DNA from: Planctomycetaceae bacterium
GTDB lineage: Bacteria; Planctomycetota; Planctomycetia; Pirellulales; Pirellulaceae
Direction of reading: 5' to 3'
NCBI GenBank assembly: GCA_020638975.1
Contig: JACKHN010000027.1
Coordinates: 1 to 64,000, forward strand
DNA length: 64,000 nucleotides
Shown: positions 35,116-43,748 of the stretch, piece by piece
Layout of the letters: the number at the start of each line of letters is the position of its first letter
Numbering within the stretch: position 1 is the first letter of the stretch
Notes under the pieces: model-generated
What the model was told of the DNA's origin: nothing
Seen by the model: the letters and a program-made list of their open reading frames with translations, nothing else
The model's database searches: none
Translations under genes and position numbers: made by a program

Positions 35116-35476
35116 ATAAACGTTCCTGACGTTCAAAACGTGCATGTTAGGACATGCGCCGACACTGGATCGCGCTTAGACGTCTATCGGAACAGGAACG
35201 GAAGTGGCTGATCGGTTGAAAGAACCTTTCGAGGTCGCGGCTCTGTTGCTGGTCGTGCAGCAAGGGTAAGAGATGCCTCACTAAGATCAGATCGAACTGC
35301 CGGCTCACGACGCGGGGCAGCAGTTGACAGGCCCGCCCACATTCAGGGCAATTTACGTGCGCGGGCGGTTCCTTCACCACGTCACCCTCCCCGGCGAGCT
35401 CGCACCAATACCGACATTGGCAGCGACTTCTGTCTTAATCGTTCACCGCGAAGGAATTGCAAACAGGCTGCTAGCA
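35116..35476. other. Intergenic stretch after the mobile-element nest
   Basis: No convincing gene. A 77-codon minus-strand frame (35147-35380) starts MVKEPPAHVNCPECGRACQL, with a Cys pair that recalls a zinc ribbon, but its second half is unlike a folded protein; it may be a decayed fragment. It is left as undetermined. Confidence 0.4.
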
Positions 35477-35511
35477 ATAAAAAACGGGGACATCGAATTG
35501 ACGTCCCCGTT
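35477..35511 (-). terminator. Rho-independent terminator of the small-protein gene
   Basis: On the minus strand AACGGGGACGTCAATTCGAT followed by GTCCCCGTT and a T run forms a strong stem-loop just downstream of the stop at 35540. Confidence 0.85.
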
Positions 35512-35539
35512 CATTGGTTTCAAATTTTAAGCGACGTGA

Positions 35540-35764
35540 TTACTCGCGTGGGCGAACTGCACCGGTCAACCCGCTGTAGTCAAGCCGATCCGAGCTGTGC
35601 CACAAGGGCATACCCAGTGCGACACGCTGACGCAGGATTTCGATCTTTTCGTCCGAACCCGCAGGAGCATCAGTCGCCTCGAAGTCTGACCTCTCTTCGG
35701 GTGCGAAATCCTCGTCATGGCCGTATTTCAGAATCGCTTCGAACACATTATTAACGTTATGCAT
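35540..35764 (-). CDS. Small acidic protein, 74 residues, unknown function
   Basis: The protein starts MHNVNNVFEAILKYGHDEDF, has an acidic disordered middle (ERSDFEATDAPAGSDEK) and a C-terminal half KIEILRQRVALGMPLWHSSD followed by RLDYSGLTGAVRPRE. The second half looks like a conserved short helix plus a tail of the kind seen in small planctomycete proteins; I infer conservation from composition, not from a search. It has a dedicated strong terminator, its own intergenic space on both sides and GGAGG near the ATG (AGGAGGTTAGAAGTTAGATG), so it is a genuine, well-expressed gene. It has no signal peptide or Cys. Confidence 0.75.
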   Translation of the reverse strand: MHNVNNVFEAILKYGHDEDFAPEERSDFEATDAPAGSDEKIEILRQRVALGMPLWHSSDRLDYSGLTGAVRPRE

Positions 35765-36034
35765 CTAACTTCTAACCTCCTCACACCTGTGATTTCTAAA
35801 TAGTCTTATCTCGTTCGGCGTTTGCGAACGCCGATTACAGTCTTTTCTTCTATGATCAAACGTATTCGCGATCGGCGGGAAAGCTTTGACTTGAGCCTGG
35901 GTAGGATCTCGAAGCGGCTCGGTCACTTAACTTCATCGAATACAACTCGTCCTGTGATGCTTGTAATTATTCCCAGATGCCTGACAATGTCAAGAAAATT
36001 AACCTAGCCTTTTCCTTGGTTATTGAGTCGTTGG

Positions 36035-36457
36035 ATGTCCTGGTTTCAAGCGTCAATCGAACTAGCTCCGCGGTCGCGCGGGTTTCATTTGATCACATCG
36101 CAAATCGTCGATGCTGTGCCCGAATTGCGTAGAACCAAGCTGGGCTTGCTCCACGTGTTCATTCAGCACACGTCCGCCTCGCTGACGATTAACGAGAACG
36201 CTGATCCTGACGTTCCCGTCGACCTGGAGATGTCGGTCAACAAGATCGTTCCGGAGAGCTTTCCCTATATTCACACGTTAGAGGGTCCCGATGATATGCC
36301 GGCCCATGTCAAAGCATCGATGCTCGGCAGTTCGGTGTCGGTGCCGATTCGGGATGGCAAATTGCTACTCGGTACGTGGCAAGGAATCTATCTTTGCGAA
36401 CACCGCAATCGCGGAGGGGCTCGCCGCTTGGTCGTCACGCTACAAGGCGAATCGTGA
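36035..36457 (+). CDS. YjbQ/UPF0047 family protein
   Basis: A 140-residue protein of the YjbQ family, trimeric and with a conserved metal-like site. The signature LHVFIQHTSASLTINENADPD with its His and Asp/Glu, then AHVKASMLGSSVSVPI and GTWQGIYLCEHR, are all present. Members have weak thiamine-phosphate synthase activity and their true role is unclear. The ATG at 36035 is preferred over a TTG at 36023, as the family usually begins a few residues before the first strand. It is convergent with holB. Confidence 0.9.
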   Translation: MSWFQASIELAPRSRGFHLITSQIVDAVPELRRTKLGLLHVFIQHTSASLTINENADPDVPVDLEMSVNKIVPESFPYIHTLEGPDDMPAHVKASMLGSSVSVPIRDGKLLLGTWQGIYLCEHRNRGGARRLVVTLQGES

Positions 36458-36548
36458 TGCCTTAGCGAGATCGCCGGCAGGCAATTGGTTCGCGGTAGCC
36501 ACGTGCAGGCATGCTTTCGAAGGCTGTTAAGCCATCGGAAGGCTTCGC

Positions 36549-37610
36549 TCAAGCGAGAGCCGATTCCGAGAACCGGGCCAAATCGTCGATCCAGCACTCA
36601 ATTAGGGTGGCCTGATTCGCGTTCGCGTCGACTTGAGCTTGTGCGTCGAGGCAGCGTTCGACGCAAGCCGCAATGGCTTCGACGTCAACGCATCGAGCAT
36701 TGGAGGCCGTTTGAACGGCGTTCAGCAGGCCCGAATCGGTCGCGGACGGTCGGTCGCTCATCCGTCGGATCAGCTCACGATAAAACTCAACGGCGATCAT
36801 GATTACGAGCTTCAGGCGTTCACGACGAACGGGGGCGTCTTTTCCCGCATCTTCGACGAACTTGCCGATATCCGTCGCAAGGCTAACGCCTTTATCCGGC
36901 AACTGGGCGAGTCTTCCGACGAACTCGCCGCGAAAATCAAACAGTTCCGGATCCAAAAACTGCTTGGCGCGTTGCAAGCTTCCTTGACTCAAAGCCCCGA
37001 GCTTGATGGCTTCGGTTTCGTTCTCAACCTCGCCGAGCGATTGGAGCAATGTCGCGACTAGGCCGGACGGTAACTCGCGAAATCGAACCACCTGACAGCG
37101 TGACCGAATCGTGGGAAGTTGCGTTTGCTCGCTCGACGCAATTAATATAATCACCGATTTTGGTGGCGGTTCTTCGAGCGTCTTAAGGAGGCAATTCGCG
37201 CCTTCTTGATTGAGATAGTCGGCATCGTCGATGATCGCGATCTTGCGACCACCCAGGAACGGTTTGAGCGAGATGTTGTGACAAAGGCCGTCGCGCATCC
37301 GATGATCTCGGTCACCAATAAAAACTTCGACCGGTATGAAGCTCTTGTCAGTGGGCTTCGCGACCAGTTCCATGTCGGGATGAGATTCGGCAGTGACCTG
37401 TTGGCACGATGGGCACTTGCCACAAGGATTCAATTCGGCGTCCGGCGAAACTGGGCACAGCAGTGCCTGTGCCAACTTTAATGCGAACGTTCTCTTGCCG
37501 ATCCCTGGCACGCCGACGAACAGGAATGTGCTGGCGAGGCGTCCGCTTGCCAGGATGCGGCGAAAGCGTTCGACAACTTCGTCGTGACCTTCGATGCCGT
37601 GCCAACTCAT
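36549..37610 (-). CDS. holB: DNA polymerase III delta-prime subunit (clamp-loader AAA+)
   Basis: A 353-residue clamp-loader subunit. The AAA+ domain has FVGVPGIGKRTFALKLAQAL (Walker-A-like), the zinc-binding cysteines CP...CGKCPSCQ, KIAIIDDADYLNQEGANCLL (Walker B), LEEPPPKSVIILI and the sensor SRCQVVRFR (SRC motif). The N-terminal WHGIEGHDEVVERFRRIL is typical of HolB. The C-terminal collar follows. The ATG overlaps the stop of tmk upstream by four bases (ATGA), the usual tmk-holB pair. Confidence 0.94.
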   Translation of the reverse strand: MSWHGIEGHDEVVERFRRILASGRLASTFLFVGVPGIGKRTFALKLAQALLCPVSPDAELNPCGKCPSCQQVTAESHPDMELVAKPTDKSFIPVEVFIGDRDHRMRDGLCHNISLKPFLGGRKIAIIDDADYLNQEGANCLLKTLEEPPPKSVIILIASSEQTQLPTIRSRCQVVRFRELPSGLVATLLQSLGEVENETEAIKLGALSQGSLQRAKQFLDPELFDFRGEFVGRLAQLPDKGVSLATDIGKFVEDAGKDAPVRRERLKLVIMIAVEFYRELIRRMSDRPSATDSGLLNAVQTASNARCVDVEAIAACVERCLDAQAQVDANANQATLIECWIDDLARFSESALA

Positions 37611-38242
37611 CCTTCTGCTAAACCTTTCGCTTCAATAACGCGGCTCGCCAGACCTTGAATCTCCGTTTGAATGGTGTCGATATCCCGTGCTGCATCGATC
37701 ACGGCGATGCGATCGGGTGATCTATCGGCTTCGTGTAGAAATCCGTCGCGAACGCGATTTAAGAACTCGGCACCGCGGGCCTCGATCCTGTCCAAGTCGC
37801 GGTTTAGTCTGCTGGAGGCTTGCTCCACGGGCATATCGAGCATCAGCGTCAAATCGGGTCGAATGTCTTCGGTCGCGACGGCACCCACCGCCCAAACGTC
37901 CGTGACTCTTACACCACCAGCATGGCCCTGGTAGGCAACATTTGAGACGAGGAACCGGTCCGAAACAATGGTCTTGCCGGCTTGCAGCGAGGGCTGAATC
38001 ACATCGTTGACCAGTTGTGCTCGCGAAGCCATGTACAGCAGCATTTCGGCCATCGGTGAAATGGGAGTGTCCTGCCGGTGGAGAATGAGCTCACGAAGCG
38101 TCTCGCCTAACGGTGTCCCACCAGGGTCGCGGCACTGTACGACATCATGACCTCGGTCGCGCAACCACTCACAAAACAATTCCATCTGTGTGGATTTGCC
38201 GACGCCGTCAATTCCGTCAAAGCTAAAGAATAGGCCTGTCAT
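37607..38242 (-). CDS. tmk: Thymidylate kinase
   Basis: Phosphorylates dTMP to dTDP using ATP, 211 residues. The P-loop FFSFDGIDGVGKSTQMELF is at residues 5-22, the DR[YFH] region TIVSDRFLVSNVAYQG has FLVS in place of the usual Y-rich motif, and RPDLTLMLDMPVEQ with the lid-like Arg-rich part follows (SRLNRDLDRIEARG). It is translationally coupled to holB. The length is as expected for a bacterial enzyme. Confidence 0.95.
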   Translation of the reverse strand: MTGLFFSFDGIDGVGKSTQMELFCEWLRDRGHDVVQCRDPGGTPLGETLRELILHRQDTPISPMAEMLLYMASRAQLVNDVIQPSLQAGKTIVSDRFLVSNVAYQGHAGGVRVTDVWAVGAVATEDIRPDLTLMLDMPVEQASSRLNRDLDRIEARGAEFLNRVRDGFLHEADRSPDRIAVIDAARDIDTIQTEIQGLASRVIEAKGLAEG

Positions 38243-38311
38243 TGTCGCTGCATTCTAAGAGCGTCAATGTGACCAGCGGTAGTGGGGGCGACCGGGGCAC
38301 AAGAAAGGGAA

Positions 38312-38378
38312 ACACGGACAGCACGGACGGAGGGCGCTCGTAAACCGAGTGTCTCCGCTTAACCCGTGCTATCCGTGT
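38312..38378. repeat. Inverted repeat upstream of tmk
   Basis: ACACGGACAGCACGG at 38312-38326 and CCGTGCTATCCGTGT at 38364-38378 match at 14 of 15 positions as an inverted repeat, about 70 bases from the tmk start. It could be an operator or just an element remnant. Confidence 0.6.
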
Positions 38379-38454
38379 CCAATCGCTCCCAGCCGAAAAA
38401 ATGAATTGTGTTGCGTAGAAGTGTTACTCTTTGAATACTGCGTAAGCCCAGGCA

Positions 38455-38477
38455 CTCGACTCAGAGAGTCAAGCTAC
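38455..38477. repeat. GTAGCTTGACTC repeat, single arm overlapping a stop codon
   Basis: This 23-bp arm is identical to the right arm of the hairpin at 23541-23602. The TAG stop of the TolC-like gene (38474-38476, minus strand) falls inside the repeat. Confidence 0.85.
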
Positions 38478-40729
38478 TTGCGTAACGGCTCCGCGAAAGA
38501 TGCTTGACGCAACTCGTTGCCGTCCGCCTTGGGAGCAGCAGCGGGTGTCAAGCCCAATGAACCCCACTCGAACGAGTTGGCGGAACCTGACGCCACCTTC
38601 AGCGATCCGTTGTTCGTTCCTGCTCGCAGCGGAGCGTTCAACGTCGGGCCTTCAGGACGCGTTGTGATCGGACCGGGCTCTTGTGGTGCATCTTCACCCG
38701 CTTCGGGAGCGTCGGTCGGTCGTGGTGCCGGTGTGGGAACCAACTCGGGAGAGTTGCCAGGCGTGTAGGCCGGCTCTGCCGCCAAGTCGCCAACATATTC
38801 GGATACCGGACCCTGAGCGACAGGACCTTGGCTGATCACACCGGGGCGGGTGTAGCCATAGTTCAGGTAGTAGCTCGCGTCACGTTCTCGTGCATGTTCC
38901 ATGGCATCCCAGTAAGCCTTGTCGGCCCAAGGGCCTTCCGCCAGATGGATGTTGTTGTATTCGAGTAGCGAACCCTTGCGGAAATGAACTTCAGCGATCG
39001 ACTTGTTGTACTCGCTCAAGGCACGATAGTAGTCGATCTGAGCTTGGGCTCGGCGTCGTTGGGCATCAAGCACGAGATCGAGAGTCGACTTACCCCGCTC
39101 GTACAACACTCGCACGGAGTCAACTTCAGCTTGCGAAGCCTTCCAGCGATTGAAGTGAGTTTGTGCGGACTGATAGTTGAAATCGAGGTTGCGGATCGAT
39201 GTGCTCAACAGATGTGACGTATTCAGTTCCATATCTTCCAGACGTGATTGCTCGCGAACCAAGTTCAATTGAGCGTTGCGAACACCTGCCAGCTCGCGGC
39301 GGTAACCAACAGGCATCTGGAAGTTGAACAACAGGCCCGACTCCGCAAAAGTACCTTCGGTCAGCACGTCCACTGCTGTGGAGCCATCAGCGGGGAAATT
39401 CAATCCGTTTCGATCTGCGTTGATCAAATTGTCGCCTGCACCGTACCAGCGATAGTAGGCACCGACGTCCATCTGAGGCAGCAGTTGGTTCTTTGCGGCC
39501 ACGAGTTCCAGTTGGCGTCGCTCGATCACCCACTTCTGTTGACGCAACTCGGGGCTCCGCAGCAGAGCTTCCATGTGAATCAACCGCCATTCGTGGCTGA
39601 TGCGTGCGGCAGTCGGTTCGTCGCTAGGTCGAATCAATCGTCCGTCGGTCGCCGCGATCCCCATCAAATATCGAAGACGGTTCTCGACGTTATACAAGTC
39701 GCGGAGCGCTGTCTCGAGTTGTGCCCGAAAGAAGAAGTACTGTTCGCGAGACTGGGCTTCCGCCTGTGAACTCTCGAGGCCACCCTTCATCTTCTCGTAG
39801 ACGTTGTTCCAAGTTGCTTGAGCACTATCACGTCCGATCTTAGCGGTTTCAAGGTTTCGGTAAGCGGCGTGTAGATCCCAGTATGTGTTCTCGATGTCGA
39901 GAACCAGGTTCCGAATCGAAGATTCAAAGGTCGCGAGACTGACATCCGTGTTGATTCGTGCGATCATTACGGGAATGCGATTGATCATCGCTCCGTTGCC
40001 ACGCAACAGCGGCTGGACAGCTTCGATTTGGAACGACTGCTCCCAGAACGTATTGTGAATTGGATTGAAGAATCCGTTACCGCGAATTCGATCCGTCTGG
40101 CTCTCTGCCCGCAACGTCAAACCGGTCGCAGTCCGTTTGGTGAGTGATGCTTCTAATCCGCCTTGTGCTGTATTATTGAACGCGTTGATACCGCCACCCG
40201 TGTTGTTGACTCGGTCGGTATTTGTGGCAATGCCACCCGTTCCCAGTTCACTTCCACCTTGGGTGCCCCGCAGTCGGAACTGTGTATCGAATGCAGACAG
40301 TGCGGCCTCAACACCGTTGTTGGCGTCGGACTCGACAATCGAGGTGTCGTAGATCGTGGAAGCACTCGCCGTTCGGCCGACCAAAGCATCGGCGAATCCG
40401 AAGGGAGTCACGCCGCCAAGATTTCGAACGACTTTGCTATTCTGCATCGCGATCGAGACAACCTCTTCCAGTTGAAGATCCCACATCTCGCGAAACTCAG
40501 GATTGCTGAGCGTCATCGGAGCTTCCGCGTACTCGACGTCTTCCAAGTGCGGTTGGCTGTAATTGGGCTCTTCGAGCGCCGTGGCGTGATCGAGATAATG
40601 CGATAGATCGCCATCTTCATGGAAGTAGAAGGGCTGAGTCGGATGACAACCGGTAAAGGCGGTCAGGCCGATCAGGATCAGCGCCAAGGGGGTTCGCAAG
40701 TATCGCGTTCTTCGCAGTTGCCGGGTCAT
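38474..40729 (-). CDS. TolC-family outer-membrane efflux lipoprotein
   Basis: A 751-residue outer-membrane factor. The signal sequence ends in the lipobox FTGC (LALILIGLTAFTGC), so the protein is lipid-anchored. Two repeated coiled-coil halves follow (around SIRNLVLDIENTYWDLHAAYRNLETAKIG and the later STSIRNLDFNYQSAQTHFNRW...RVLYERGKSTLDLVLDAQRR), as in TolC. The N-terminal 250 residues are longer than usual and carry RLRGTQGGSELGTGG, and the last 110 residues form a Pro/Glu-rich tail (TPAPRPTDAPEAGEDAPQEPG). It has no inner-membrane pump or adaptor beside it, so its partner is unknown. The stop codon lies in a repeat. Confidence 0.88.
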   Translation of the reverse strand: MTRQLRRTRYLRTPLALILIGLTAFTGCHPTQPFYFHEDGDLSHYLDHATALEEPNYSQPHLEDVEYAEAPMTLSNPEFREMWDLQLEEVVSIAMQNSKVVRNLGGVTPFGFADALVGRTASASTIYDTSIVESDANNGVEAALSAFDTQFRLRGTQGGSELGTGGIATNTDRVNNTGGGINAFNNTAQGGLEASLTKRTATGLTLRAESQTDRIRGNGFFNPIHNTFWEQSFQIEAVQPLLRGNGAMINRIPVMIARINTDVSLATFESSIRNLVLDIENTYWDLHAAYRNLETAKIGRDSAQATWNNVYEKMKGGLESSQAEAQSREQYFFFRAQLETALRDLYNVENRLRYLMGIAATDGRLIRPSDEPTAARISHEWRLIHMEALLRSPELRQQKWVIERRQLELVAAKNQLLPQMDVGAYYRWYGAGDNLINADRNGLNFPADGSTAVDVLTEGTFAESGLLFNFQMPVGYRRELAGVRNAQLNLVREQSRLEDMELNTSHLLSTSIRNLDFNYQSAQTHFNRWKASQAEVDSVRVLYERGKSTLDLVLDAQRRRAQAQIDYYRALSEYNKSIAEVHFRKGSLLEYNNIHLAEGPWADKAYWDAMEHARERDASYYLNYGYTRPGVISQGPVAQGPVSEYVGDLAAEPAYTPGNSPELVPTPAPRPTDAPEAGEDAPQEPGPITTRPEGPTLNAPLRAGTNNGSLKVASGSANSFEWGSLGLTPAAAPKADGNELRQASFAEPLRK

Positions 40730-41276
40730 CGGTTCCCGCTTCCTTTCGATGCGTCATCAGACGCGTACGGCCAAGGCTAGTGCGAGTCGCACACACGGTG
40801 TTCGTTCAGGGCGATTGCTTGTCTGCATTCTTGCGACGTATCGACCGTGAACAACTCCGTTAAGTGCGCTCTAAAACGTCCGGCCACCGGCCCTCTGCGA
40901 GGACCGCTGACCAAGACGACTTCTAGTTCCCCCCCTGACCGAAAGCACCGATTCAATTTCGCACACGAGGTGCGAACTCCGAGTCGGAGCGATCGACAGA
41001 GGAGGTATCGGCGACCTGACCGGCAAACTTGCAACAATCCGAAAACTTTTCTTAATCGGAAGAGTCGTCGCAGATTAGCTACAATGACATACTGCAAGGC
41101 TCTGCTCGCTAGCAAGCCCCCCTGTGCGATGGGCCTCCAAGCCCGTCGTACGACCGATTCAGGACAGCTCGACCGCCTCGGAGGGCCGTCGTACAAAGAT
41201 GCTTGGCCGCACTTGTTCGTCGCAACGATGCCGCTGATACTCAACAAAATTCACATATCGCACGGCGAGAGTCTCC
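40730..41276. other. Divergent intergenic region with repeats
   Basis: Between the TolC-like gene and the DUF1549 gene. It contains the first 15 bases of the 94-bp element (40778-40792), then two GTACGACGG-type hairpins (41131-41194). No gene is accepted: the frames at 40777-41247 and 40847-41341 overlap one another on opposite strands and have no domains. Confidence 0.6.
41131..41194. repeat. GTACGACGG hairpin repeat, copy 2
   Basis: Two arms with the related sequences GGGCCTCCAAGCCCGTCGTAC (41131-41151) and CGCCTCGGAGGGCCGTCGTAC (about 41174-41194) occur in the same orientation; each contains a small palindrome. They belong to the family at 22785, 54301 and 56751. Confidence 0.65.
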
Positions 41277-43703
41277 ATGAATCAGAACGCGAAGCTGCTA
41301 TCTCTACTGATTTCCAGCCTATTGTTCGTCGACGCTGCTAGCTGCGAGGAGATTGACTTCGCCCACGACATCGTGCCGATCCTACGTGCCCACTGCGCCA
41401 AATGTCATTCCGGCGACAAGAAGCAGGGCGGCCTTTCGCTGGATACCCGCGAGTTGCTCCTTGCTGGTGGTGAAAGCGGCGAAGTGGTTGTGCCAGGGGC
41501 TAGCAGCCAAAGCCTGTTGTTCGAGCGGATCACCACGAAGGACGACGACCTCCGAATGCCACCCGAAGGCGAGCCCTTACCCGGAGACGAAATCGAAAGG
41601 ATCAAACGTTGGATTGACGCCGGCATCGCTTGGGAACCCGGCTTCGCACTGACCAAAGGATCCTACGAGCCGCCACTTGCCCACCGCAGGCCCGAACTGC
41701 CTTCGGCGATCGACGGGCGCGAACATCCCATCGATCGGATCATCGACCAATACTTCACAGACTTCGCTGTCCCTCGTCCCGCGCCAGTTTCGGACGGAGT
41801 GTTCTTGCGTCGGGTTTCGGTGGACGTCAATGGATTGCTGCCCGATCCAGAAACCTATCGCGATTTCATGGCCGACGCGAATCCCGATAAGCGGACAGCA
41901 TTCGTTCGCGACCTGCTCGCGAATGATGTCTCCTATGCTGAGCATTGGCTGACTTTTTGGAACGACTTGCTGCGTAACGACTATACCGGGACCGGCTTCA
42001 TCACCGGCGGTCGCCAGCAGATTACGGGCTGGCTGTACGACGCATTGCTCCACAACAAGCCCTACGATCAGTTCACGCGCGAACTGATTGCTCCACCGCC
42101 GGAAGCCAGCGGCTTCATCAGCGGGATTCGATGGCGGGGTAATGTCAGTGCTAGCCAGATGCAGGAGATTCAGTTTGCTCAGAACGTCTCGCAAGCGTTC
42201 CTAGGTATCAACATGAAGTGTGCTTCGTGTCACGACAGCTTCATCGATCGCTGGACGCTTGAAGAGACGTACGGTTTGGCCGCGATCTATGCGACGACAC
42301 CTTTAACCTTGCATCGTTGCGACAAACCGCTCGACCAGACAGCAACGCCAGCGTGGATGTTTCCAGAACTTGGGCAAGTTGATTCCAAGGCAGAACAGCC
42401 CGAACGGTTGAAGCAACTCGCGGCGTTACTCACGCATGCCGACAATGGTCGCTTTGCTCGCACGATCGTCAATCGCATCTGGAATCGCCTGATGGGTCGA
42501 GGAATCGTCCATCCGGTCGACGCGATGCACACCGAACCGTGGAGCGCTGACCTACTCGACTACCTCGCGATCCATCTTCGGGACAACGGATTCGACCTAA
42601 AGAAAACGATCGAGCTGATTTGCACCTCGCAGATCTACCAAGCCCAAACGCCACCGGTTGACCAGCCACAAGAAGCTGGTCGCTACGTATTCCGCGGGCC
42701 GCTTGCCCGTCGGATGACGGCGGAACAATTCGTCGACGCCGTCTGGCAGATCACCGACGCAGCACCCACAAAATACGATGCTCAAGTGCTCCGCTTCAAG
42801 CAGCAGCCGAACCATTCGTCGCAACCGTTGACCGCCCAGTGGATCTGGTCGCATGCGACGGGGTCTGGACCAACGCCAGCGGGCGAGACGATTACATTAC
42901 GGCACAAATTTGAATTGCCCAGCCTACCGGCTCAGGCGGTTGGAGTGATCACCTGCGACAACAGCTATCGGATGTATCTGAACGGCAAACACATTGCATC
43001 GGACGACAACTGGGAGTCCGTAGAAGCGATGTCCTTGCTTCCAAAACTCCGAACAGGCGAGAACACGCTGTTAATCGAAGCTAAGAACGGCGGCAGCGCT
43101 CCGAATCCGGCGGGGCTCATCTTCGAGGCAACGTTACGCTTCGCGGACGACACGACGCAATCGATCGCATCAGACGGTTCCTGGCAGTGGACTGCAAAGG
43201 CTCTCAACGCGCGGGGCGTTTGGAAAGAAGAGCCAGATGACTGGCAACCCGCCGAGCCTGTGGCGAATCCGGGCATTTGGTCGGGGCGAGTTGGGGCGGA
43301 ACTCGCGAGTCGCCTTAATGCTGCCGCCAACTCACCGCTGTTGATGGTTCGAGCTTCACTCGTCAAAAGCGATGGATTGATGCGAGCCCTCGGTCGGCCC
43401 AACCGCGATCAGATCGTGACCTCGCGGCCAAGTGAGCTGACGACACTCGAAGCCATCGACTTGGCAAATGGTCAGACACTGTCGGATGCGATTCAGCACG
43501 GGGCACAACAACGACTTTCCAGCGAGAGTCATTCGGGTGAAGAATTGATGTCGTGGCTTTGCCGCTATGCCCTTTCACGCGAGCCAACGTCGGATGAGTT
43601 GCGTCTGGCCACCGAGTTCCTAGGGACGGAGCCGAAACACCAAGCCGTCGAAGATCTACTCTGGTCCGTGCTGATGCTGCCCGAGTTCCAACTCATACGG
43701 TAG
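41277..43703 (+). CDS. Planctomycete cytochrome/DUF1549/DUF1553 protein with inserted sugar-binding-like domain
   Basis: An 808-residue exported protein of the kind that pairs with DUF1501 proteins in planctomycetes. After a signal peptide come a planctomycete cytochrome-c-like part with CAKCH (C40, C43, H44), then DUF1549 (RVSVDVNGLLPDPETYRDF; YAEHWLTFWNDLLRNDYTGTG; a second haem-like motif CASCH at 315-319), then DUF1553 (NRIWNRLMGRGIVHPVDAMH...LDYLAIHLRDNGFDLKKTIELI). Between residues about 510 and 660 an inserted beta-sandwich-like segment (TLRHKFELPSLPAQ, RMYLNGKHIASDDNW, GENTLLIEAKNGG) interrupts DUF1553, which resumes with GRPNRDQIV. The function is unknown; a role in polysaccharide degradation is often proposed. 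The DUF1501 gene follows by about 45 bases. Confidence 0.9.
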   Translation: MNQNAKLLSLLISSLLFVDAASCEEIDFAHDIVPILRAHCAKCHSGDKKQGGLSLDTRELLLAGGESGEVVVPGASSQSLLFERITTKDDDLRMPPEGEPLPGDEIERIKRWIDAGIAWEPGFALTKGSYEPPLAHRRPELPSAIDGREHPIDRIIDQYFTDFAVPRPAPVSDGVFLRRVSVDVNGLLPDPETYRDFMADANPDKRTAFVRDLLANDVSYAEHWLTFWNDLLRNDYTGTGFITGGRQQITGWLYDALLHNKPYDQFTRELIAPPPEASGFISGIRWRGNVSASQMQEIQFAQNVSQAFLGINMKCASCHDSFIDRWTLEETYGLAAIYATTPLTLHRCDKPLDQTATPAWMFPELGQVDSKAEQPERLKQLAALLTHADNGRFARTIVNRIWNRLMGRGIVHPVDAMHTEPWSADLLDYLAIHLRDNGFDLKKTIELICTSQIYQAQTPPVDQPQEAGRYVFRGPLARRMTAEQFVDAVWQITDAAPTKYDAQVLRFKQQPNHSSQPLTAQWIWSHATGSGPTPAGETITLRHKFELPSLPAQAVGVITCDNSYRMYLNGKHIASDDNWESVEAMSLLPKLRTGENTLLIEAKNGGSAPNPAGLIFEATLRFADDTTQSIASDGSWQWTAKALNARGVWKEEPDDWQPAEPVANPGIWSGRVGAELASRLNAAANSPLLMVRASLVKSDGLMRALGRPNRDQIVTSRPSELTTLEAIDLANGQTLSDAIQHGAQQRLSSESHSGEELMSWLCRYALSREPTSDELRLATEFLGTEPKHQAVEDLLWSVLMLPEFQLIR

Positions 43704-43748
43704 TTCAATACATCGTTACAAAGGAATCATGACGTGGATTGCAGTCAT

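Noticed and set aside
35147..35380. 77-codon minus-strand frame with CPECG
   Set aside because: Only the first third looks protein-like; no ribosome binding site. It may be a decayed fragment.
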